DNA of 64,000 bases from Armatimonadota bacterium (lineage in GTDB: Bacteria; Armatimonadota; UBA5829; DTJY01), in NCBI GenBank assembly GCA_025358205.1, contig JANYKG010000042.1, forward strand, positions 1 to 64,000, given 5' to 3'. Of the stretch, positions 1 through 8,826 are shown piece by piece (position 1 is the stretch's first letter; each line of letters opens with the position of its first letter). A model generated the notes under the pieces. It ran no database searches, was not told the origin of the DNA, and was given only the letters and a program-made list of their open reading frames with translations. Position numbers and translations under genes: made by a program.

Positions 1-2238
1 GATCAGGTGCGCGGCTACCTGGTACTCGATGCCGGTCCACACCTCATCGGAGTAGACGAACGGGAGCGCCGGGCGGTTACCGTGGGGCCAGGAGCAGAGC
101 AGCAACCCCGCCTCGTCGTTCAGCGCGTACACCCTCTGCACGTTGCTGAAGCTGCCGACGGAGGGCATGAAGTTGTGCCTGAAAATGGATCTCACAGCGG
201 TTGCGACCTGATGCTGGTCCAGAATGTATCCCACGCCCGCGACGTGCGCCGACAACTGGCCCAGGAGTTGGTCAGACAGACACCCCTCGCCATACTGATA
301 CTTCGGCATCACATCGCCCTGACCGAGCGCAGACGCCTTTCCGCCGGGCGACTTCTTGCACTCGCACTCCGGGCCGCACGCGAGTTCGGGACTTTTCAGG
401 TTCTCCGGCACAGTCACGCCGTCCACCAGCATGACCTTCTGCGTGTAGTATTCGCCGTTCCAAAGGCTTTCCTCCACCTTGGCCCGCCCGCTCTTGTAGA
501 TTGCGTGGTACTCGTCCGCCTTGCCTGCCTCGCCCAAGTGCCGAGCCATCATCTCGCAGGCTCTCAGCGCGCCCAGGTACATGGCGGTACACATGGTGTT
601 CGGCCCGAAAAACTCGATATCGTAGGTGTTGTGCTGCTCGCCTTCCATCAGGCCGTCTTTGTCAGGGTCCCAGACCGAGTCAATGCTTCGCTCGCCCACT
701 TTTCTGGGCGGCGTCAGCTTGTCGGGCTGCATGGTCCAGGCGTACTCCAGCGCAAGTTTCACCTTCGGCCAAATCTGCTTGAGGAACTCGTCGTCGCCGG
801 AAAGCTGCCAGTCGCGGTAGACCTGGATGATCGTGCCCATCTGCCCGTCCGCGCACGGCTTGAAGTTCAGCAGTCCGCTGTCCCTGGGTAGCTGGCATCG
901 GAAGGCCATGTTCCCGGTATCGCGCGTGTTGTGCAGAAATTCCGTGTCGCGCATGGTCCGCTCAAGCTCCGGGAACAGGAACGCGACCGCCTGCTCGTAG
1001 TTCCATACGTGCGTGCAGTTCCCGTGGCAGCATCCCCACTGGTCGCCGCAGCCTTCCCATCCGTAGAAGTTGCCGTCCGCGAGTAGGAAGCAGGTGGGCG
1101 ACCGCATTATGCTCGCCTGCGAGGTGACCGCATCCAGCACGTGGGCCGGTAGCGTGCTGTCGAAGATGGTCTCTTTCCACAGGTCGGTCTCCGTGCGAAG
1201 TCGGCCTATGTGCTTGGTCACGTACTCCGCCACCGCCCATGCGTTGTCGAACTGCGCCCCGGCGTAGGTCTTCAGCGGCTTCGGGTCGGCCATTCCCTCC
1301 GGCGGCCAGGGGTTTACCATGCTCGCGAACAACCACGAGATGTGGACCGGGATAGTGATCTCACCGCCCGCCGGTATCGTCGCGCGCATGACGAGCGAGG
1401 ATGTGTCCGCGCCTCCGCCCGACGGCTGAGTATCTAGAACAGGGGTGAGCCTGCCGTCCGCGCTGAAATCATCCCAGAACTGGTGGCATTTGTCCCACCA
1501 ACCCCCTCGGTACCAGCGGGTCTGCGCATCCACATCGTTCCATGTGGTGGTGAGCGCCAGCGTGCCGGTCGCAGGATCGTCCGGGGCGGCCTCGGGGTTG
1601 GAGAGCAGGATTCCCTTGAGCGCGCCGACCGCCTGATACGCATTCGTGCAGCCGTCGCTGACACGCTGCTTCTGCTCGTTCGCTCGGGTTGTCGGGTTGG
1701 TGATGCTCGCGGCCAGCGAGACTTCCACCGGCTCAAGACCGGAATTGCTTATCGTCCACTCGAAAATCGCTGTGGGCAGGGCGCTGTCCTTCACGTTCAG
1801 TGGGATGAAGGGGTTCCATGCGCGGAGCTTGGCGGTCACGGGAACTGCGTCATCCGTGAGTTCCATGCTTGCCACAGGATATTCGCCGGTGAAGTAGGTC
1901 TGATCAAACCTTGGAAGTCCCTGAAGCTGCGCCTGAGGCTCACCGAAGCCTGACCGGTACGGCGGCGGTATCTGTCCTTCGAGGATTCTGGCGACCGGCT
2001 TTCCGCCCTTCCGTTTCGCCCACAGAGCGAAGAAGGTGAACGGCAGCACGTTGCCCTTTGCGGGTCTGCCGAATATCTCGAAGTCGCGAAGGTTGCCGCG
2101 CCCACCGAGGCTGATGGTACCCGTGCCTATCCCGCCCAGCGGGAATGCAACCTCGGTCGCGTTCTTGATGTCATACTGCCTCTGTTCTCCAACCTTGAAC
2201 AGTTTCTCACGCTTGTAGGGTGATTCGGATGCGCTCAT
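1..2238 (-). CDS. GH116 beta-glucosidase / glucosylceramidase-like protein, C-terminus cut by window edge
   Basis: The frame is open from an ATG at 2238 to base 1, so the 3' end lies outside the window (746 codons seen). An AGGAGA ribosome site sits 4 bases before the ATG. The N-terminus has the FPLGGIGTG motif near residue 32 typical of the GBA2-like N-terminal beta domain. The (alpha/alpha)6 catalytic domain follows, with a CTHVWNYEQ segment likely holding the nucleophile Glu, DGLMEGEQHNTYD likely holding the acid/base Asp, and a C-terminal SDEVWTGIEYQ typical of the family. GH116 enzymes hydrolyse beta-glucosides, beta-xylosides or glucosylceramides with retention. No signal peptide is visible, so it is probably cytoplasmic. 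The Cys-rich stretch CGPECECKK is unusual. Family call is firm; substrate unknown. Confidence 0.9.
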   Translation of the reverse strand, partial: MSASESPYKREKLFKVGEQRQYDIKNATEVAFPLGGIGTGTISLGGRGNLRDFEIFGRPAKGNVLPFTFFALWAKRKGGKPVARILEGQIPPPYRSGFGEPQAQLQGLPRFDQTYFTGEYPVASMELTDDAVPVTAKLRAWNPFIPLNVKDSALPTAIFEWTISNSGLEPVEVSLAASITNPTTRANEQKQRVSDGCTNAYQAVGALKGILLSNPEAAPDDPATGTLALTTTWNDVDAQTRWYRGGWWDKCHQFWDDFSADGRLTPVLDTQPSGGGADTSSLVMRATIPAGGEITIPVHISWLFASMVNPWPPEGMADPKPLKTYAGAQFDNAWAVAEYVTKHIGRLRTETDLWKETIFDSTLPAHVLDAVTSQASIMRSPTCFLLADGNFYGWEGCGDQWGCCHGNCTHVWNYEQAVAFLFPELERTMRDTEFLHNTRDTGNMAFRCQLPRDSGLLNFKPCADGQMGTIIQVYRDWQLSGDDEFLKQIWPKVKLALEYAWTMQPDKLTPPRKVGERSIDSVWDPDKDGLMEGEQHNTYDIEFFGPNTMCTAMYLGALRACEMMARHLGEAGKADEYHAIYKSGRAKVEESLWNGEYYTQKVMLVDGVTVPENLKSPELACGPECECKKSPGGKASALGQGDVMPKYQYGEGCLSDQLLGQLSAHVAGVGYILDQHQVATAVRSIFRHNFMPSVGSFSNVQRVYALNDEAGLLLCSWPHGNRPALPFVYSDEVWTGIEYQVAAHLI

Positions 2239-2251
2239 AGTATCTCCTATG

Positions 2252-2336
2252 GGGAATGGTCAATGGTCCGCGGCGCTAGCGCCGCTCCTCCTCCGGCGTC
2301 CCTAAGGACGCCTCCCGAGGTCAATGGTTGATGGTG
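2252..2336. repeat. ATGGTCA-type heptamer array split by a GC-rich double-hairpin unit
   Basis: Both ends of this gap carry degenerate ATGGTCA repeats. Between them lies a GC-rich insert containing a perfect 16-bp palindrome at 2270-2285 and a perfect hairpin at 2295-2312 (7-bp arms, 4-base loop). The interval separates the GH116 start from the ridA stop. It looks like one repeat unit nested in another. Confidence 0.6.
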
Positions 2337-2349
2337 AAGTCGTCGGCGA

Positions 2350-2736
2350 TCAGTCGCTACCTAAGTAGGCGATGGCCTCGATCTCCACGCGAACGTCCTT
2401 GGGCAGTCGGCTGACCTGCACAGTGGCGCGAGCGGGAGTCTCGCCGGTGAAGTAGTTTGCATAAACCTCGTTCACAGCCGCAAAGTCGTTCATATCCACC
2501 AGAAAGATCGTCGTCTTCACCACATCATTTAAGGAAGCGCTTGAGTCCTCCACTATGCAGCGGATGCTCTTCAATACGCGGTCAGCCTGTTCGGCCGTTG
2601 TCTCGCCCACTATCTCGCCCGTCTCAGGGTCAAGCGGAATCTGGCCGGATATGAACAGAAACCCGCCGGCTTTCACTCCTTGCGAGTACGGTCCGACAGC
2701 TTTTGGCGCTCTTTCTGTCTTGATCGGATGCTTCAT
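2350..2736 (-). CDS. ridA: RidA/YjgF-family enamine/imine deaminase
   Basis: A 128-residue protein of the usual RidA size. RidA trimers hydrolyse reactive 2-aminoacrylate and other imines made by PLP enzymes, releasing ammonia in the cytoplasm. Visible family features are AVGPYSQGV near the N-terminus, [11 protein letters not shown], and the C-terminal [22 protein letters not shown], which carries the conserved Arg and Glu of the active site. A longer upstream frame exists, but the ATG at 2736 is preceded by GGAGG at 9 bases and aligns with the family N-terminus. It is followed at 111 bases by the GH116 gene; a functional link is not evident. Confidence 0.93.
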   Translation of the reverse strand: MKHPIKTERAPKAVGPYSQGVKAGGFLFISGQIPLDPETGEIVGETTAEQADRVLKSIRCIVEDSSASLNDVVKTTIFLVDMNDFAAVNEVYANYFTGETPARATVQVSRLPKDVRVEIEAIAYLGSD

Positions 2737-2832
2737 GGTGCGAAACCTCCATACACTAAATTGGACTGGATTATTATACTCAGACGAGTCTGCCACAGCA
2801 ACCTCAACTATCCGCAGTATCTGCAGCGCTAC

Positions 2833-2861
2833 TTCACCCGCTAGGCCCCAGGTGGTATAAT
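2833..2861 (+). promoter_or_regulatory. Sigma-70-type promoter for the alkaline phosphatase gene
   Basis: TTCACC (2833-2838) and a perfect TATAAT (2856-2861) are separated by 17 bases, 31 bases before the ATG at 2893. The -10 is consensus; the -35 matches 4 of 6. Confidence 0.6.
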
Positions 2862-2892
2862 GAACTGCAATCCCCCCTAACAGGAGTAACCG

Positions 2893-3993
2893 ATGAACAA
2901 GCGCAGACTGGTTTTGTTTTCCCTTATCGCACTGATGGCTCTGGCATGTATGCCGATGCATGCTGCACCAGCGCCGAAGAACGTGATCCTTCTCATAGGC
3001 GACGGCATGGGTCCGGCGCAGGTCTCTCTTGCCCGGTTGTCGTCCGGCAAGGCATTGGCCATGGATTCGATGCCGGTTGCAGGTTTCGCCAAGACCCAGT
3101 CGGCAAATTCAGCCGTGACGGATTCCGCTGCTGCAGGTACGGCCCTAGCGACCGGACACAAGACGAACAACGGCATGATTGGCGTGCTACCTGACGAGAC
3201 GGATATCGGGACCATACTGGAAACGGCGGAGAAACTGGGCAAGGCGACGGGACTCCTCAGTACCGTCATGATAACGGACGCCACGCCCGCCGCGTTTGCA
3301 TCACACACCAAGACGCGGAAGGACCAAGTGGGCATTGCCCCTCAGCTTGTGCAGGAGAAGGTGGACGTTATCCTGGGCGGCGGAAGGCAGTTTTTCACTC
3401 CCAAGTCCCAGACCGGAAGCAAGCGCACAGATGAGACGGACGTGATAGCTCAGGCTAAAGCGAACGGCTACGCGTATGTTGACACGCGCGAGGGTCTTCT
3501 TTCCGCGAAGGGCAACGAACTGCTCGGTCTCTTTGAGGATGCAGAGATGACGACGGAAGCCCCGGAGCCTACGCTCGCAGAGATGACGAACAAGGCGATC
3601 AGCATTCTGTCCAGAGACAAGGACGGATTCTTCGTGATGATCGAGGGCGGTCAGATTGACCGGAAATGCCATGCGAATGATGCCCCCGGTGCGATCAAAC
3701 AGACACTTGATTTCAGCGATGCGGTCGGCAAGGCGCTGGAATTCGCACGGAAGCAGGGCAACACGCTCGTAGTCGTGACTGCAGACCATGAGACCGGCGG
3801 CCTGACGATCCTTGGCTCAGAAGAGGGCGGGAATGCAATTACGCCGAATTTCGCGACCAAAAGCCACTCGGCGGTCAATGTCCCGGTCTTCGCTTTTGGA
3901 CCCGGTTCAGAGACCTTCGGCGGTGTGATGGAAAACACTGATATATCGAAGAAGATCGCCAAGCTCTGGGGCGTGAAGGGATTCGCGAACTAG
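2893..3993 (+). CDS. Secreted alkaline phosphatase
   Basis: A 366-residue metal-dependent phosphomonoesterase. The first 24 residues form a signal peptide ending near AHAAP-like MHAAP, so it is exported. IGDGMG near residue 36 supplies a metal-binding Asp. [12 protein letters not shown] at 77-88 contains the nucleophile Ser78. [13 protein letters not shown] and TADHETGG supply the other metal ligands. The residue after QID is Arg where many homologues have His or Trp. AGGAG lies 7 bases before the ATG. It is shorter than E. coli PhoA (about 450 residues) and fits the compact bacterial form. It is transcribed alone and convergently with the DUF2207 gene; no Pho box was recognised. Confidence 0.93.
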   Translation: MNKRRLVLFSLIALMALACMPMHAAPAPKNVILLIGDGMGPAQVSLARLSSGKALAMDSMPVAGFAKTQSANSAVTDSAAAGTALATGHKTNNGMIGVLPDETDIGTILETAEKLGKATGLLSTVMITDATPAAFASHTKTRKDQVGIAPQLVQEKVDVILGGGRQFFTPKSQTGSKRTDETDVIAQAKANGYAYVDTREGLLSAKGNELLGLFEDAEMTTEAPEPTLAEMTNKAISILSRDKDGFFVMIEGGQIDRKCHANDAPGAIKQTLDFSDAVGKALEFARKQGNTLVVVTADHETGGLTILGSEEGGNAITPNFATKSHSAVNVPVFAFGPGSETFGGVMENTDISKKIAKLWGVKGFAN

Positions 3994-4001
3994 GGAATGA
4001 A

Positions 4002-4083
4002 GGGAATGGTTCATGGCTAATGGTCAATGAGGAGACATCTACGATACGGGGCCCTCATCAACCATGAAACATCAGCCATTCCC
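4002..4083. repeat. Inverted pair of ATGGTYA heptamer arrays between convergent genes
   Basis: Arms 4002-4032 and 4053-4083 are imperfect reverse complements made of ATGG-based heptamers. The pair lies between the stop codons of alkaline phosphatase and the DUF2207 gene. It could fold into a long stem in either transcript, acting as a shared terminator or 3'-end stabiliser (inference). Confidence 0.55.
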
Positions 4084-4097
4084 ACACTTTGCCACGA

Positions 4098-6044
4098 CTA
4101 CCATCCGCCGCCGCCACCGCCGCCACCGCCGCCGCCCGATGAGCCTCCTCCGCCACCACCGCTGCTGAACCCGGAGCTGGACCCCGGTGCGACGGATGAC
4201 GAGGCAACCGCACCTGAAAGCGAGTTGCCGATGGATGAGGTGAATGAACCGAGCGCGGCGCCCGTGTAGACTCCGCTGGTGAACGCGCGACCCGAATACC
4301 AGTCCGGCTCATACGCCTGACCCGCAGCCGCAGCAGCGGCCAGCACAGCCGCGAACTTCTCCGCCCACTCTTGTTCCACGTCGAGCGCCAGTGCATAGGG
4401 GAGATATTTCTCGAAGACCTCTGGGGTCTTTTCCGGCGGGTTCATCGTGTTCAGTTCGTCCTTCTCCGCAACGGACATGTAGAGACGGAACCCCTCGATC
4501 TTGTCCATCAGCGCGCGCCCCTTGGCTGTCGGCGCTTTGAGAAGCTGGTAAAACAGAACATTCATGGCCCCAAGCGTAACCGCCAGCAGAGCGAACAGCG
4601 GGGTGCCCTGGGAAAGAAGAATGACAATTCCGGCAACATCGGCAATAAAGAACGGGATTACTGCCACTGTCGAGCATCCCGCTCCGACGCAGCCAAGTCC
4701 GGTAGCGGGCGCTTTCCACGCACGGATGATACCGCCGATCATTGCGTATAGGCCGAAGGTCCAACCGGTGACCCAGATACTTAGGAAGATAACCACCGCG
4801 GCCTTCTCTTCTGGCATGTTCGTAGCGGCAGCCACGAATGCGATAATGGATAGAATAACGGCAGGAACCATGTAGACCGTGTTCCGCGCGAAGTAGCCCT
4901 TACCGTACAGTCGTGACAGCGATGTCTTCAGCGCCTCAATGGCGGCGGCTATGTCTGTGTGGTTCTCGGTCTTCAGGACAATGCTGTTGCCGGAGTCAAA
5001 CAGCTTGACCGCTGCGCCCTGCTCTTCCGCCGAGAGAAGTGAGCTGTTCTCGGCCTTGTATTCGCTGATGGTGTAGACATTCTTTTCTTCCTCAATCTTC
5101 ACGTAACGCTTCACGCCCATATTAATCAGCGCGGCAGAAAATGCCTTGTTGTCATACCCCATGCGCCTGATATACCGCATGGCCGCCGGTGAGAGACCGT
5201 CAGGCGGCTCGTAGAGCGGGATGATGACGCCCTTCTTCGGGTCGCGCCCGACCTTCGACCAAACCGCCAAATAGTACAGAAGCGCCGCCAGGAACCCGAT
5301 CACAGCCACGACGAGGCCGAGGTTGCTCGTGATCATGTGTGCGGCCTTTTCCTGCTGGGTTGGCTCCCGGACGATACCCTTCGGCCATCCGACCACGATG
5401 GTCAGGTTCTGATTAGCGCCCAGTGGTTGAGTGGTGTGGAAGACCGCTCGGCCCGACGCATCAACAACCGCCTGGTAATTCTTCTCCTTCGATCCCTCTG
5501 CACCGGTATATCCCTCCAGCTTGATGTCCGCCGGTTTCACTTGCCCGGGGAGCGTTACCACCGCCGAAACCTGATCCATAGAGAACGGCCAACCGGTGCC
5601 GGTGACGTTCCAGTACAGTTCATCGTGGTCAGTGAAAAAACCCAGTTGATGGTCGGTCTTGTAGGTGATGATGTAGGTGTGCCTGCCGGGCGTCACGAGG
5701 ACATCCGCGCTGCCCATTTTCACCCGCTTGCCGTTGGACAGACCTTCAACGGAGAAAGGTTCCGGCTGGCCGTCGCGCGTGACCGACTCGACATCGAACC
5801 CGACGATGTAGTTCTTGCCCTTGTCGTCCGTGTATTCCGTCGGGAAATCGCGGTAGATACCGTGGTTGATCTTGATGCCTGCAGCCACGACCTTGATGGT
5901 TTCCTGCACGGTCATGGAGCCGTCCTGATGCACGGCGATGTCGCTGTGGAATGACAGGATACGCTCGGTATCCTGAGCAGCGACCGGAATGGCCGCAAGT
6001 ATGCACAGCAGCGTCAGAACGGGAACAAGTAGTCTGCTTTTCAT
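4098..6044 (-). CDS. DUF2207 predicted membrane protein with glycine-rich tail
   Basis: A 648-residue protein of unknown biochemical role. A signal peptide (about 1-23, ending PVAAQ) is followed by an extracytoplasmic beta-rich domain (about 25-230, starting ERILSFHSDIAVHQDGSMTVQETI, diagnostic for DUF2207). A membrane helix near 235-260, a cytoplasmic stretch, and three or four further helices follow between about 395 and 510. The tail ends in an almost pure Gly/Ser run finishing in Trp, as is common in this family. GGAGA precedes the ATG by 6 bases. It is the last gene of a LemA-LemA-DUF2207 set, and LemA/DUF2207 adjacency recurs in many bacteria. Confidence 0.88.
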   Translation of the reverse strand: MKSRLLVPVLTLLCILAAIPVAAQDTERILSFHSDIAVHQDGSMTVQETIKVVAAGIKINHGIYRDFPTEYTDDKGKNYIVGFDVESVTRDGQPEPFSVEGLSNGKRVKMGSADVLVTPGRHTYIITYKTDHQLGFFTDHDELYWNVTGTGWPFSMDQVSAVVTLPGQVKPADIKLEGYTGAEGSKEKNYQAVVDASGRAVFHTTQPLGANQNLTIVVGWPKGIVREPTQQEKAAHMITSNLGLVVAVIGFLAALLYYLAVWSKVGRDPKKGVIIPLYEPPDGLSPAAMRYIRRMGYDNKAFSAALINMGVKRYVKIEEEKNVYTISEYKAENSSLLSAEEQGAAVKLFDSGNSIVLKTENHTDIAAAIEALKTSLSRLYGKGYFARNTVYMVPAVILSIIAFVAAATNMPEEKAAVVIFLSIWVTGWTFGLYAMIGGIIRAWKAPATGLGCVGAGCSTVAVIPFFIADVAGIVILLSQGTPLFALLAVTLGAMNVLFYQLLKAPTAKGRALMDKIEGFRLYMSVAEKDELNTMNPPEKTPEVFEKYLPYALALDVEQEWAEKFAAVLAAAAAAGQAYEPDWYSGRAFTSGVYTGAALGSFTSSIGNSLSGAVASSSVAPGSSSGFSSGGGGGGSSGGGGGGGGGGGW

Positions 6045-6065
6045 CTTCGTCTCCGATCTACTTCA

Positions 6066-6133
6066 GGGTTACCGGTTTCGGGTTTCGGGTGTCAGGGTCC
6101 CGTCACTGTTCACCGTTCACTGCCCACTGTTCA
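6066..6133. repeat. GGTTTCGGGT-type and CACTGTT-type arrays between lemA and DUF2207
   Basis: Two array families are fused here: GGTTTCGGG heptamers from about 6066 to 6095 and CACTGTTCAC heptamers from about 6103 to 6133. The second array runs directly into the TGA stop of the upstream LemA gene (6131-6133 read on the minus strand). Confidence 0.55.
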
Positions 6134-6682
6134 CTTCTCACCGAACCCCACCTCCGGCGCTGACCGCTCGGTGGCGAGTTCGATCTCGAAGAACTCCTCT
6201 GCCTTGAAGCCGGTCATGCCTGCCAGGACGTTGTTTGGGAAGGTCTGAATGAGTATGTTGTAGTCGCGCACGCTGCCGTTGTAGTAGCGCCGGGCGTACT
6301 GAATCTGGTCCTCTATCTCCGCCAGATTCTCCTGCAGCTTCATGAAGTTGGCACTCGCTTTCAGGTCGGGGTACGCTTCGGCGACGGCAAAAAGCGACTT
6401 GATCTGCTGGGACAGGACATTCTCGTTCGGTGTCTTCTCGCCGGGGGTGGACGCGCTCATAGACTTGGTGCGCGTCTCGGCGATCTCCTCGAAGATGGCG
6501 CTCTCGTGCTTGCTGTAGCCCTTCACAGTCTCCACGAGGTTGGGGACAAGGTCATACCGCCGCTTGAGCTGAACGTCAATGCCGCTCCACGCCTCGCGCA
6601 CCATGTTCCGCGCGCGAATCATGCGGTTGTAGGTCACGATAGGGAGAGCCAGCAGCACGACTACGACGGCAATAATCCACAT
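6131..6682 (-). CDS. lemA: LemA family membrane-anchored protein (copy 1)
   Basis: LemA proteins have one N-terminal helix and a periplasmic or extracellular four-helix bundle; their role is not settled. This 183-residue copy has the helix at residues 1-18 (MWIIAVVVVLLALPIV), then WSGIDVQLKRRYDLVPNLVETVKGY-type segments (RRYDLVPNLV is diagnostic) and the ARRYYNGSVRDYN segment near the end. A start four codons upstream is possible, but GGAG lies 6 bases before the ATG at 6682, which also matches the start of its paralogue. It sits 87 bases upstream of the DUF2207 gene. Confidence 0.9.
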   Translation of the reverse strand: MWIIAVVVVLLALPIVTYNRMIRARNMVREAWSGIDVQLKRRYDLVPNLVETVKGYSKHESAIFEEIAETRTKSMSASTPGEKTPNENVLSQQIKSLFAVAEAYPDLKASANFMKLQENLAEIEDQIQYARRYYNGSVRDYNILIQTFPNNVLAGMTGFKAEEFFEIELATERSAPEVGFGEK

Positions 6683-6696
6683 GTGCGACTCCATTC

Positions 6697-6789
6697 TGAA
6701 GGTTCCGGGCTCGTCCGACGTAGCCTTGGCGTAGTCGGATGTCGGGTTTCAGGCCTAGAGTTACACGGAAGGGTCGTGTATTCCTCCCG
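6697..6789. repeat. GGTTTCGGG-type array with nested hairpin unit, upstream of lemA copy 1
   Basis: A GGTTYCGGG array is interrupted at 6714-6739 by a unit with TCCGAC/GTCGGA arms. The segment from about 6740 to the LemA2 stop shares its order of motifs (array, AGAGTTACACG, TCGTGTATT, CCTCC) with 7341-7395, so the two lemA upstream regions are copies of one another. Confidence 0.5.
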
Positions 6790-7311
6790 TCAGCGTGTGG
6801 CAAGTGCCAGTTCGAGCGCTTCCTCCGGGCTGTATCCGAGTCTATCAGCAATGATGTGGTGAGGAAACGCCTTAATCATCGTGTTGAAAGCGCGGACGGC
6901 GTAGTTGTAGTAGTGACGCGCGGACTGGAGATCGTTCTCGACCTCGGTCAGCACGGATTGGAGCCGCAGATGCTCCCGGTCGGCCTTCAGGACCGGGTAG
7001 TTGGCTGTCACGGCAAGCAGGTTTTTGATCTGCGCGGAGAACAGTCCCTCGGCACGGCCCTTCTCCTCTGGAGAGGTGCATTCGAGGCAGTGATCGCGCG
7101 TGCAGTTGATGTCTTCAATGGCGGTAGTCTCATGCTCGGCATACTGCTGGAGGGTGATCACCAGGCTTGCGATAACGTCGTGGCGACGTTTCAGGTGGGC
7201 ATCAACGTCTTTCCAGGCGCGCTGAACTCGGTTGCCGGCAACCGCCACTCTGTGGAACGCGTTCAGGCCGTATCCGCCCAGCAAAAGAATCACCGCTGGT
7301 ATGATCCACAT
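6790..7311 (-). CDS. lemA: LemA family membrane-anchored protein (copy 2)
   Basis: A 173-residue paralogue of the next gene downstream. It starts MWIIPAVILLLGGYGL (membrane anchor), followed by AWKDVDAHLKRRHDVIASLV and ARHYYNYAVRAFN, equivalent to the LemA core segments. It differs from copy 1 by a Cys pair inside NCTRDHCLEC, unusual for LemA and possibly forming disulfides outside the membrane. GGAGG lies 5 bases before the ATG. With copy 1 and DUF2207 it probably forms one transcription unit. Confidence 0.87.
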   Translation of the reverse strand: MWIIPAVILLLGGYGLNAFHRVAVAGNRVQRAWKDVDAHLKRRHDVIASLVITLQQYAEHETTAIEDINCTRDHCLECTSPEEKGRAEGLFSAQIKNLLAVTANYPVLKADREHLRLQSVLTEVENDLQSARHYYNYAVRAFNTMIKAFPHHIIADRLGYSPEEALELALATR

Positions 7312-7326
7312 TTACGCCTCCCATTC

Positions 7327-7423
7327 TGAAGGTTTCGGGATTCGGGTTTCAGGTGTCAGAGGCAGAGTTACACGCGCATCGTGCATTTTCCTCCGAAACC
7401 TGGCACCCGACACCCGAAACCTA
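7327..7423. repeat. Inverted pair of GGTTTCGGG arrays between serS and lemA
   Basis: Arm 7331-7365 and arm 7391-7423 are imperfect reverse complements built of GGTTTCGGGT-type units. The right arm includes the serS TAG stop codon (7421-7423); the left arm ends beside the lemA ribosome site. A stem of about 30 pairs could form after serS. Confidence 0.55.
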
Positions 7424-8704
7424 TTTCTGCGGCTCCAGCACCTCCACACCGCCCATATACGGACGCAGAACCTCCGGCACGACCACGCTGCCGTCCGCCT
7501 GCTGGTAGTTTTCGACCACCGCGATGAAGGTACGCGGAAGGGCCACGCCCGAGCCGTTGAGCGTATGGACGAACTCAGGCTTCGCGCCCGGCTCCCGGCG
7601 GAAGCGGATGTTCGCGCGCCTAGCCTGGTAGTCCTCAAAGTTGCTGCACGAGGAAACCTCCAGCCACTGCTGCACACCCGGCGCCCAGACTTCCAGATCG
7701 TAGGTCTTCGCACTGGTCGCGCTCATGTCGCCGGTACACAGGACGACCACGCGGTAGGTCAGCCCAAGTCCCTGAAGAACAGCCTCTGCGTTGGCGGTCA
7801 GCGTCTCAAGCTCGGCATACGATGTCTCCGGCTGGGTGAACTTCACCATCTCGACCTTGTGGAACTCGTGAACCCTGAGCAGTCCGCGTGTGTCCTTGCC
7901 CGCCGCGCCGGCCTCTCGCCGGAAGCAGGAGCTGTATCCGGTCAGGCGGATCGGCAGTTCGCGTCCGTCCAGGATGTCCTCGCGGTAGAAGTTCGTCACG
8001 GGGACTTCGGCGGTCGGGATGAGGAAAAGGTCGTCATCCGGCAGCCGGTACATATCGAATTCAAACTTCGGAAGCTGGCCGGTGCCGATCATGGAGTTGC
8101 GGTTGACCAGCAGCGGCGGGAACAGCTCCTTGTAGCCGTGCTGGGTGGTGTGCAGATCGAGCATCCAGGAGTAAAGCGCGCGCTCAAGCCGTGCGCCCAT
8201 GCCGGTGTAGCAGATGAATCCGCTGCCGCTCATGCGGGTTCCGCGCTCGAAGTCCACGAGTCCCAGGTTCGTCGCGATATCCCAGTGCGGGACCGGCTCG
8301 AAATCAAAGGTCTTCTGTGTGCCCCATTCGCGGATGACAGGGTTGTCTTCCGGGCTGTCTCCCACGGGTACGGTCGCGCTGGGCAGGTTCGGGATCAGCA
8401 GCAGTGCGCGCTGAGTTCGCTCGTCCAGTTCCTTGACCTCGACATCCAGTTCCTTGATGCGGTCCGATACCTCGCGCATGCGGGTGATTTCGGCGGACGC
8501 ATCCTGGCCCGCGCGCTTCATTTTGCTGATCTCTTCCGAGACGGTGTTCCGCAGCGCCTTGAGCTGGTCAACCTCGGTGGTCTGCTTGCGCCAAAGCTCA
8601 TCGGCTTCCAGAAACTCGTCCACGGCGGCGGCATCCATCTTCTTGTTCTTGACGCCTTGTCTTACAGCATCGGCATTCGCGCGAATGTATTTCGGATCTA
8701 GCAT
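7421..8704 (-). CDS. serS: Seryl-tRNA synthetase
   Basis: A 427-residue class II aminoacyl-tRNA synthetase, standard bacterial length. It charges tRNA-Ser (and tRNA-Sec) with serine in the cytoplasm. The N-terminus [21 protein letters not shown] leads into the antiparallel coiled-coil arm (about 30-100) that grips the tRNA long variable arm. Motif 2 is [21 protein letters not shown] and motif 3 includes [12 protein letters not shown] with the ATP-binding Arg. GGAG precedes the ATG by 6 bases. No T-box or other leader could be recognised upstream, where a TACTCG array is found instead. Confidence 0.97.
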   Translation of the reverse strand: MLDPKYIRANADAVRQGVKNKKMDAAAVDEFLEADELWRKQTTEVDQLKALRNTVSEEISKMKRAGQDASAEITRMREVSDRIKELDVEVKELDERTQRALLLIPNLPSATVPVGDSPEDNPVIREWGTQKTFDFEPVPHWDIATNLGLVDFERGTRMSGSGFICYTGMGARLERALYSWMLDLHTTQHGYKELFPPLLVNRNSMIGTGQLPKFEFDMYRLPDDDLFLIPTAEVPVTNFYREDILDGRELPIRLTGYSSCFRREAGAAGKDTRGLLRVHEFHKVEMVKFTQPETSYAELETLTANAEAVLQGLGLTYRVVVLCTGDMSATSAKTYDLEVWAPGVQQWLEVSSCSNFEDYQARRANIRFRREPGAKPEFVHTLNGSGVALPRTFIAVVENYQQADGSVVVPEVLRPYMGGVEVLEPQK

Positions 8705-8732
8705 CGCACACTCCTTGGATTCTGCTCGTGCA

Positions 8733-8826
8733 TCTTACTCGTACTCGTACTCCTACTCGATCCCATACGATCCCGAGTACGAGTAGGATACACGAGTATG
8801 ATTCACGTATCACTCATCACTCGTCA
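8733..8826. repeat. TACTCG hexamer array, inverted pair, plus CACTCATCACTCG array ending on a stop codon
   Basis: TACTCG-type repeats at 8735-8759 are followed by the complementary CGAGTAC-type repeats at 8774-8788, so a short-looped stem can form. A CACTCATCACTCG array then runs into the TGA stop of the phosphohexomutase gene (8824-8826). The array lies between that gene and serS. Confidence 0.6.

Noticed and set aside
7-891. Long plus-strand open frame, 294 codons
   Set aside because: It is antisense to the GH116 gene, which is open through the window edge and has strong family motifs; the plus frame encodes no recognisable protein.
4027-4269. Proline-rich plus-strand frame (poly-Pro run)
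   Set aside because: It is the complement of the glycine-rich tail of the DUF2207 gene and has no ribosome site or family features.
7232-8701. 489-codon plus-strand frame opposite serS
   Set aside because: It is a shadow of serS on the other strand and includes repeat-array translation at its start.
8735-8788. CRISPR-like regular repeats in the TACTC array
   Set aside because: Units are 6 bp, degenerate and without spacers; no cas gene is near.
8705-8823. T-box leader upstream of serS
   Set aside because: No T-box sequence, specifier loop or antiterminator pairing was found; the gap consists of repeat arrays.
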